This document shows positions 57,472 to 64,000 of a DNA stretch of 64,000 nucleotides, piece by piece. The stretch covers positions 1,899,371 through 1,963,370 of the forward strand of contig JAHLJT010000631.1 in the NCBI GenBank assembly GCA_031308135.1, written 5' to 3'. Under the pieces are notes generated by a model. The model was not told the origin of the DNA and did no database searches. It saw only the letters and a list, made by a program, of their open reading frames with translations. The DNA is from Acheta domesticus (Eukaryota > Arthropoda > Insecta > Orthoptera > Gryllidae). How positions within the stretch are numbered: position 1 is the stretch's first letter; each line of letters starts with the position of its first letter. Both the position numbers and the translations under genes were made by a program.

Positions 57472-60400
57472 CCACTACATCACGACTAAAGATCTTATGA
57501 GTCGGCTGAATATAAAATCTACTCCAGGTTGCAACCAGCTACCTAAGGGGCAGATTCGGTGACTATCAGTGCCTCTACAATACTTTACGCAAAATGTGGG
57601 CTGTTCCAAATAAAGCAATTTCTTGCACTTCCCAGTCTTTTGAATTACCTGGGAGTTTAGACAAGTTCTTACTCAAATTTTGCGGAACAAATCCCAGAGC
57701 TCCGATAACTATCGGGACGACCTGTGCTTTTACGCCCCACATTCGGCTGATCTCGATTTCCAAACTCTTGTATTTAAGACGTTTCTCTGCCTCCTTGGTA
57801 ACGACGTTTTGATCGCAAGGTACAGCAACATCGATAAGTAAACACGATTTTTTCGCCAAATCCCGGACAACTATATCCGGTTTGTTTGCCGCTATCGTGC
57901 GATCAGTTTGAATTTGTTGGTCGTACAATATCGTACACAATCCAACAGACGTCACCGGTTTCGGTGAGTGTTCGTACCACTTGGGGCATGTGTTTGGAAC
58001 GTCGAGGGCGGTACAGATCTGCCAGTGGAGGTAGCTACACACCCTATCATGTCTTTTAAGGTATTCGGTCTTTGCTAGGATTGGACAAGCTGAGACAATA
58101 TGATCAATGGTTTCTACTTGCTCCAGGCAAATGCGGCATTTGTCATCTTGGGAAATTTTGAGAACCGCTTTATCATAATGTCGTGTTCTCAAGGCCTGAT
58201 CTTGGGCAGCTATTACAAGTGCTTCCGATTCTGGCTTCATCCTTCCCCTTTTAAGCCACATAAATGATTGATCTTTATTGATCTGCACTTTGTCCATTCT
58301 TTTTAGGTATTGTCCGTGGAGTGGTTTGTCTCTCCACGATTTCTTTAACATTTTTTGTGTCTCACACTTCATGTTTAGCAGCATCAGAAGTTCAGTGTCT
58401 GTGTTATTCGACGTGTCTTGCCTAGTTTTCTTCGCAATGTTTCTTGCTACACTAACAATGCCTCTGTTTCCCATTCTTCGGTCAGATTTCATGACCTGCC
58501 TCATTAGAGGGTCGTCTTGATGGCTGACTACATACTTCCCCAACCCGACTATTGCGTTGTGCCAGGAGGCCTCAATTTGTCTCAGGCCTCTTCCTCCTTC
58601 CTTACGTGCCACATAAAGTCTATGTACATCAGCTCGAGGGTGGGAAACATGATGCATTGTTAGCAGTTTTCTGGTTTTTCGATCCATGGTGCGAATTTCT
58701 TGCTCAGTCCAGTCCACTAGTCCAAAACTGTATTCGGCTACAGGTACCGCCAAACTACCTATTGCAGATATTTTATTCCTGGAATTCAGAGCGGACTGCA
58801 GGACCAGTCTCACTCTCCTATAATACTCCCTACGAATTCTCTCTTTCATTCTGTCATTCGAGATGGTTTCACATTCTTCAATGCCCAGATATTTGTAAGT
58901 TTTACCTGGCTCAAGATCTTGAATCACAGTATGCGTATCAATTTCAATGTTCTCAGACGTTGTGAGTTTCCCTCTTTTTAAAGTGATTTTTGCACACTTG
59001 TCAAGACCAAACTTCATGCAGATGTCATTGCTAAAGTCATTCACGACAGACAGCATTTGGGAGAGAATCGCTTCATTCTTGGCAAACACTTTCAGATCAT
59101 CCATGTAAAACAAATGTGATACTGGCCTTTCATCACCATGGAGCTTAAAACCAAAGTCAGCTTGCGACAACTGTCTCGATAGTGGGATCAAACTAATGCA
59201 AAACAGCAGAGGGGATAGTGAATCTCCTTGAAAAATACCCCTGTTAATCTGAATACTTCTGGTTTCTACTGCTTCCTTTCCGCTGTGGATTAGTAACCTG
59301 GTACTCCACGACTTCATACTAGACTTGCAAAATTCAATAAGTCTAGGATGAAATCGATAGATCTCCAGGGTCTTCAAAATCCAATCGTGTGGTACACTAT
59401 CAAAGGCCTTTTGGTAGTCAATCCAAGCCATGCTCAAATTACGTTTGCGTTTCTTTACATCATTCAAGATGACTTTATTCAGTAGCAAGATTTCCTTACA
59501 GCCATAAGAGCCTTTACGACATCCTTTTTGTTCAGCTGGCATTAGATGATTCTTATCTAGATGTCTATACATTTTGTCAGCTATGGCTGAAGTTATAACT
59601 TTGTACAGTACTGGCAGACAAGTAATTGGCCTGTAGTTCTTCGCCAAAGAGCTGTCTCCCGCTTTGGGTAGCAAATACGTGATGCCGCGTGTGAGCCATT
59701 CCGGGATTTCCTTTGGGTTTTCAAAAATTTTATTAACAGCCTTTGCTAGATGAGAATGTATTGCTGTTAATTTCTTAATCCAATAAATCTGGATCTTATC
59801 AATCCCGGGGGACTTCCAGTTTCCCATGTTCTTAATTGCTTGGAAGAGGTCCTCTTCCGAGAATTGGTGAACATCTTCCACTGTTTCTACAAGTTCATCG
59901 GCAGCATCAACTTCAGATTGAAGCCAAGATGCGTCTTTGTTGTAGGATCTGCTCTCTTCCCAGATTCCTGCCCAAAATGCTTCGACGTCATCTTTTGAAG
60001 GAGTAACAGCTTTGCCATTCGGTTTTTGAGTCAGATTGCGATAGAATCTCTTCGCGTCTGTTTCAAACAACCGGTTCTGTACACGGAAATCTATTCTATG
60101 TTTGTACCTTCTTATTCGTTGAGCCCATGCTTGAATTTTCTCTTTTAGATTCTCAACTACCATTAGCCTGCTGGTGTCATTTTCAATTTGGTATTTTTGT
60201 TCAACATTGAATATTTTTCGTTGAACTTTGGAGGTGTGCGTTGATTTAGAAGATGCCTCAGCTAAGAGTGATATTTCACGCCGGGTGTCGGCTATCCGTT
60301 TCATAATTCTGTTCATCCATGGGGGTACAGAGCTGTTTACTCTGTTTTGCTGTCGGCCGTCGGTGTTCTTGGCTGGCCCCAAAATTATCTGAGATACTAG

Positions 60401-61396
60401 ATATCCAGTTGCGTATATGATGTGATTGATTTCAGTAATATCTAGATCTCTGCCTGGGGTCTCCACCACCTCATTTAAGACAGAATTCACTGATTCTATC
60501 ACTCTTTTAGCTTTGGCATTTTCGTATATTCTCCTCAACGGTTCGCGAGATTCAAACGGAAGTTGACTAACTCTTTCTATCTCGCGCCGAAGGAGATTTC
60601 GCATCATGTCCTTATCGTGTAAATCATTGCCAGATGAGTTTTCACCACTGACGTGTGTTTCACTGGAAAGCGATGAACCTTCCACGGGATCATCATTTTC
60701 AAGTTCTACGTGTTCGTCATGTGGATTGTTCGAGCGAAGTACATACTCCGCATTTCTCTCAATGTCAGCAAGTTGTTCTGCTGTGAATTTTCCACTGCTG
60801 AGTATGTATCGTCGTTGACTGGCAAGCTTCTTTGAGTCTAGGGTAGGTCTCATATCTGGGTTCCGCTCTCTCCATACCTTGAAAACTTCTATTTCTGAGC
60901 CCCCATTTTTCGCTTTTGCATAGTAAAAGCACCACATCACCTCCTTTAATTCATCCCGGGTCCATCTCTGACGATGGCTTCGAGCTACTGCCGGCTCTGG
61001 GTCCCTGGGGCTAACACCCGTGGGATGGCCAGACGTCGACAAGGTGACATTAGCTCGGTTTCTGAGCAGGTATGGGACATTGGTAGAACAAGGCACGTTA
61101 AGATTCATTATATTGCTTGTTCTATCCATTTTGCTCATTGGTTTGAATTGAGGATTCGCAGGACGCAAGTTCGAGTTCACAGATCACACTTAACCCTCGG
61201 ATTGTTTCCTGCCATCCGTTACTGCGACCCACAGTGGCCTCGGGGCATCCCCCCGCAGGGCCCAGCAAGGGGTCCCTCCGATCGCCAGTCGGCATTACTA
61301 AACCCTACGGGATTTTCACTGACTGCTGAAGGCAGCCTCCTTCGCTGGCTAATGCAAGGTTCGGGCCTCCACCCGAACCCTCGGATTGTTTCCTGC

Positions 61397-61397
<1 letters not shown>
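57472..61397 (-). mobile_element. Dong/R4-like non-LTR retrotransposon, apparently intact
   Basis: This element of about 3.9 kb is bounded by (ATT)n tracts at 57448-57471 and 61398-61429. It has a 5' leader of 217 bp, one long ORF and a 3' UTR of about 100 bp. Elements of the Dong clade are known to insert in TAA repeats, which is what is seen here. The leader contains a 24-bp direct repeat at 61192-61215 and 61376-61399. Confidence 0.88.
57575..61180 (-). CDS. Dong/R4-like LINE polyprotein (RT plus restriction-like endonuclease)
   Basis: This 1201-residue, uninterrupted protein would nick target DNA and reverse-transcribe its own RNA at the nick. Residues 70-130 (RQRWTRDELKEVM, then VWRERNPDM and SKKLASQRRYIL) look like the Myb-like DNA-binding segment of R4-type elements. 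The reverse transcriptase spans about 480-780, with NYRPITCLPVLYKVIT, WIDYQKAFDSVPHDW, GIFQGDSLSPLLF and the active site FYMDD at 691-695. A CCHC finger follows (C1015, C1018, H1027, C1032). The restriction-like endonuclease has PD at 1101-1102 and D at 1117 (PDIVVRDLAKKSCLLIDVAV). A single ORF with C-terminal RLE excludes the APE-bearing Jockey/I groups. The start is the first ATG of the frame. All catalytic residues are present, so it may be active. Confidence 0.93.
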   Translation of the reverse strand: MNSNLRPANPQFKPMSKMDRTSNIMNLNVPCSTNVPYLLRNRANVTLSTSGHPTGVSPRDPEPAVARSHRQRWTRDELKEVMWCFYYAKAKNGGSEIEVFKVWRERNPDMRPTLDSKKLASQRRYILSSGKFTAEQLADIERNAEYVLRSNNPHDEHVELENDDPVEGSSLSSETHVSGENSSGNDLHDKDMMRNLLRREIERVSQLPFESREPLRRIYENAKAKRVIESVNSVLNEVVETPGRDLDITEINHIIYATGYLVSQIILGPAKNTDGRQQNRVNSSVPPWMNRIMKRIADTRREISLLAEASSKSTHTSKVQRKIFNVEQKYQIENDTSRLMVVENLKEKIQAWAQRIRRYKHRIDFRVQNRLFETDAKRFYRNLTQKPNGKAVTPSKDDVEAFWAGIWEESRSYNKDASWLQSEVDAADELVETVEDVHQFSEEDLFQAIKNMGNWKSPGIDKIQIYWIKKLTAIHSHLAKAVNKIFENPKEIPEWLTRGITYLLPKAGDSSLAKNYRPITCLPVLYKVITSAIADKMYRHLDKNHLMPAEQKGCRKGSYGCKEILLLNKVILNDVKKRKRNLSMAWIDYQKAFDSVPHDWILKTLEIYRFHPRLIEFCKSSMKSWSTRLLIHSGKEAVETRSIQINRGIFQGDSLSPLLFCISLIPLSRQLSQADFGFKLHGDERPVSHLFYMDDLKVFAKNEAILSQMLSVVNDFSNDICMKFGLDKCAKITLKRGKLTTSENIEIDTHTVIQDLEPGKTYKYLGIEECETISNDRMKERIRREYYRRVRLVLQSALNSRNKISAIGSLAVPVAEYSFGLVDWTEQEIRTMDRKTRKLLTMHHVSHPRADVHRLYVARKEGGRGLRQIEASWHNAIVGLGKYVVSHQDDPLMRQVMKSDRRMGNRGIVSVARNIAKKTRQDTSNNTDTELLMLLNMKCETQKMLKKSWRDKPLHGQYLKRMDKVQINKDQSFMWLKRGRMKPESEALVIAAQDQALRTRHYDKAVLKISQDDKCRICLEQVETIDHIVSACPILAKTEYLKRHDRVCSYLHWQICTALDVPNTCPKWYEHSPKPVTSVGLCTILYDQQIQTDRTIAANKPDIVVRDLAKKSCLLIDVAVPCDQNVVTKEAEKRLKYKSLEIEISRMWGVKAQVVPIVIGALGFVPQNLSKNLSKLPGNSKDWEVQEIALFGTAHILRKVL

Positions 61398-61429
<32 letters not shown>
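61398..61429. repeat. (ATT)10 microsatellite between the two LINEs
   Basis: Ten ATT units plus AT. This is simultaneously the 5' flank of LINE 1 and the 3' flank of LINE 2. Confidence 0.95.
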
Positions 61430-62760
61430 CCGAATTTTTCACTCTCTGCACAATGTGCAGCAACATTCACCTGACCATTGCTGGTCTAGGCTCGGTCGGT
61501 CTCGCAGAGACAAGACACGAACGACTTACTCTTGACATTTCAATCAATCGTGTCCCAATCAGTCGTACATCCCAGGAATTCACTTACTATTCTGCAGCTA
61601 TCCAGTATTACTGCTTTCTGCATTTGTTCCACGCATGAGAATGGTAATTCCAACACTTGAATTGCATGCATTGTATGTTTTGGTACTAATCCTGTGGTGG
61701 ACATTATTATCGGTTGTATGCCGATATTCTCAAGTTTCCATTGGTGACGAAGCTCTTGAGTCAACGGTACATATTTCTGAATTTGCAAGTTACGAACAGA
61801 TTCTAGATTGTTATTGTTGACGACTGCAAAATCGATGATCACGGCTGTTTTCTTGAGCTTGTTCAGAACTATCATATCTGGCCTATTGTTCGAAATTGTG
61901 GTATCTGTAATAATGCTTCTGTCCCAGTACAGCTTCCATTCTTCATTTTCCAAGATTGTAGAAGGATGATATTTGTAATATGGGACATCACAGGACTCAA
62001 GTCCGTATTTTCCTACTAGTCGTCCGTGAATTATTTTCCCCACATTATCGTGCCTAACTTTATAGGCAGTGGGAGCCAACACACTACAACCGGCAAGGAT
62101 GTGCTGGATGTTTTCATGCTGTGCACCGCATCTTCTACATTCATCACTTACTATGGAGGGCTCTCTTATTATATATCGTAAGTAATTTCTTGTTGCGATA
62201 ACCTGGTCTTGAATGGCTATCATAAAGCCTTCTGTCTCTGGGTACAGTAAACCACGTGCCAACCACCTGTTGGAAACTCTAAAATTAATGTTCTCGCCTG
62301 ATAGTTCATTGGGATGTCTACCATGTAGCTCTTTTCGACACCACTGTTGCATCAGACTTTCATGGCTCGTGTGCTCTGGTTGAAACTGAGCATTTGCAAG
62401 ATTTAAAGGGGTGACACTGAAATCAGCCTCTACTATAGCCTTATGCAGTGCCGATGTTTCTGCTCTCTCAAGAAAATACTTTCTCATAAGAGAGATTTGG
62501 TTGGCATTACTGTCGGTTATATTTGCAATGCCTCGACCTCCTTTTTCTCGAGGTAGATTGGTTCTCTCAATAGCAGATTTAGAATGATATCGATATTGGG
62601 TCATTTGGGTTCTTACATATCTATCCATTGCTTCAAAATCAGTCTGACTCCATTTTATTAAGCCCATTGAGTAGACGATCACAGGAATAGCGTATGTATT
62701 TATTGCAGTGGCAAGATTTCGCGAATTCAAAGATGTTTGGAGAACCTTTGTGAGTCGGTC
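61430..62760 (-). mobile_element. Second Dong/R4-like LINE, 5'-truncated
   Basis: This is the 3' third of a related but distinct element in the same orientation. It ends at (ATT)n on its 3' side. Its 5' truncation point at about 62755 lies next to further ATT tracts (62766-62775, 62792-62812). At that junction GTCGGTCCTCGGTT is duplicated (62754-62767 and 62777-62790). Confidence 0.85.
61540..62757 (-). pseudogene. LINE 2 ORF fragment (thumb, CCHC, RLE)
   Basis: About 405 codons remain open to the stop, starting inside the post-RT region (DRLTKVLQTSLNSRN). The fragment includes NLPREKGGRGIANI and the CCHC finger CRRCGAQHENIQHILAGC. The endonuclease core is RPDMIVLNKLKKTAVIIDFA, with the same PD-x14-D spacing as LINE 1. 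Reverse-transcriptase motifs are absent because of truncation. Similarity to LINE 1 is clear in layout but low in sequence, so it is a different family and not a recent duplicate. Confidence 0.88.
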
Positions 62761-62812
62761 CTCGGTTATTATTATCGTCGGTCCTCGGTTGTTATTATTA
62801 TTATTATTATTA
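62761..62812. repeat. (TTA/ATT)n tracts flanking LINE 2
   Basis: Two ATT runs are separated by the GTCGGTCCTCGGTT duplicate. This is the 5' target flank of LINE 2. Confidence 0.85.
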
Positions 62813-63502
62813 TGTTTTTTAAACGAAGAGATCGTTTAGAAATAAATTTCAGCTATCTACTGAATCTGATTTCCCGATTTTTGCGTTAAGTGAATGATAA
62901 TAGGCCCCAAATCACTCTCTGTTATCAACCGGTTTTATACAATAGACACACTAAATTTTAATAAAATCGTAATATTAATACAGCGGACGCTTATCTGCCG
63001 TCGTTTGTTAATTACGTAGTCTGGCTTTGTCAAGACGTTCTCCAAGAAGACCTTGGTCAAGTGCGAGCGAGCGTGTTTGTGTGACATTATAGTTAGGAAA
63101 GCTAGTTTTTTCAGTTCGAGTATGACTGTTTTTACATGCAAAAAATTCTCCTTCATCTTGACGTGCTTCCTAGCACCTCCGTGTTCATTTTGAAATCTTC
63201 ATCCTTTCTCTATCAACTAAGTTAACTTTAACATTTTCAATCCATGACGCCGTTTCAAGAAATGGCTGTTACGTTACCTTGATCTGATCAAAATTTGCTC
63301 CAGTATTTCATTATTTCTTCTCTTCGGAAGTACTTCTTTCTGAAAGCAATTTTACATTCAAACAATAAAAGTTATCTCATGACTATTTTTTGCAAATCTA
63401 GTGGCGTGTCTAGATCTTTTTTAAAGGGAAGAAAGTCAAGTGAATGAGGTAATCTACATGAAACAAAAACATAGAGTACATGCGTCGACTGGCAGTGGGA
63501 TG
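62813..63502. other. AT-rich non-coding DNA
   Basis: No recognised feature. Confidence 0.4.
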
Positions 63503-63510
63503 AGAGAGAG

Positions 63511-63549
<39 letters not shown>

Positions 63550-63562
63550 CACACACACACAC
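63503..63562. repeat. (GAAA)n and (CA)n microsatellites
   Basis: GAGAGAG, then about nine GAAA units, then (CA)n. The frames across it (poly-FLS, poly-KER) are artefacts. Confidence 0.95.
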
Positions 63563-63586
63563 AGACAGCAGGCAGACAGGGACATA

Positions 63587-63832
63587 TACTGCGATTTTTC
63601 TAACTTTGCCCCTCAATGCCCATTTTTGCGATAGAATATGTCATGGTATTTCGCATCTTTCTCAGATGTGCCGCTAGATTTCGCATGATCGCAACCGTGC
63701 TCGCGATCAAGCAGTGCTTGCGATCATGCGGCTTCTACCGGCAAAACCGAGAAAGACGCGAAATGACGTGTGATATTCCATCGTGGCCATAGGTGCTTGA
63801 GGGGCAGAGTGGAAAGTAGAAAAATCGCACTA
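63587..63832. mobile_element. Foldback MITE family M, copy M4
   Basis: The element at 63589-63830 (242 bp) has the same ends (CTGCGATTTTTCTAACTTTG, AGAAAAATCGCAC) with TA on both sides. The internal palindrome around CGCATGATCGC is well preserved. Confidence 0.88.
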
Positions 63833-64000
63833 CATGCGTTCGGATTACCGAAGTCTGTGTCTTGCAAATGGGCGAAGAGGGGCGCCTAGTTAGGAGTTTG
63901 TTTAGTTAAAAGAGACATCACTATATGGAAGTTCAAGCGAGCAGCTTCACCTCCGTGGCCGTGGGGCTCAATTAAAATTCTTTTCTTCTGACCGCGGGAG
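63833..64000. other. Window end, unassigned
   Basis: A GC-richer tail without a recognisable feature. Confidence 0.3.

Noticed and set aside
63372..63616. FLS-rich hydrophobic frames
   Set aside because: Translation of the (GAAA)n microsatellite in reverse.

Overview
The window looks like nuclear DNA from an insect, probably a large-genome hemimetabolous species, although the sequence alone does not identify it. It is AT-rich and almost entirely repetitive. It holds tRNA-headed SINEs, Tc1/mariner, hAT and piggyBac-type elements, a Ty3/Gypsy LTR element and RLE-type LINEs. Spliced exons with GT/AG borders are present. There are no bacterial operons, CRISPR arrays or rRNA genes.

Host gene. 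One gene can be pieced together on the minus strand. Three coding exons join in phase 0: 37590..37450 (start codon and signal peptide), 34339..34106 (Pro/Ala/Ser/Thr-rich, GC-rich) and 28521..28444 (C-terminus and stop). They encode a small secreted protein of about 140-150 residues without recognisable enzyme motifs. A GC-rich block at about 56.36-56.70 kb with a consensus donor at 56409 may be the non-coding first exon and promoter. If so, the gene spans about 28 kb, and its introns hold most of the repeats described here.

Layout by position. 0-11 kb: one end of a roughly 1.6-kb dispersed repeat family at the very start, a GC-rich stretch, a 30-copy 22-bp array (3.2-3.9 kb), a SINE-1 copy (6.2-6.7 kb) and a foldback insertion (8.14-8.29 kb). 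11.07-19.07 kb: a complete Ty3/Gypsy element on the minus strand with near-identical LTRs, a 4-bp target duplication, primer-binding and polypurine sites, and gag/pol frames broken by indels. 19-22.8 kb: a TA-target foldback MITE and a weak inverted-repeat element. 22.83-25.91 kb: a three-level nest, with a hAT element containing a mariner that contains a hAT MITE. 26.8-27.7 kb: a TA-flanked element with repeated subterminal motifs. 28-38 kb: the coding exons, a 13-copy 108-bp minisatellite, a full copy of the 1.6-kb family, a Jockey-like LINE end and a piggyBac-like MITE. 38-47.2 kb: hAT-type MITEs and a dense SINE/MITE cluster. 47.2-53.2 kb: nothing recognised. 53.2-57.4 kb: a second full copy of the 1.6-kb family in inverse orientation, foldback MITEs, the GC-rich candidate promoter and two SINEs. 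57.45-62.8 kb: two Dong/R4-like LINEs in the same orientation, one with an intact 1201-codon frame, set in (ATT)n/(TAA)n tracts.

The most notable items are the host gene, the intact LINE with a second LINE in the same microsatellite cluster, the nested 22.8-25.9 kb locus, a chimeric SINE that shares its body with another SINE family, and the 1.6-kb family with a palindromic terminus.
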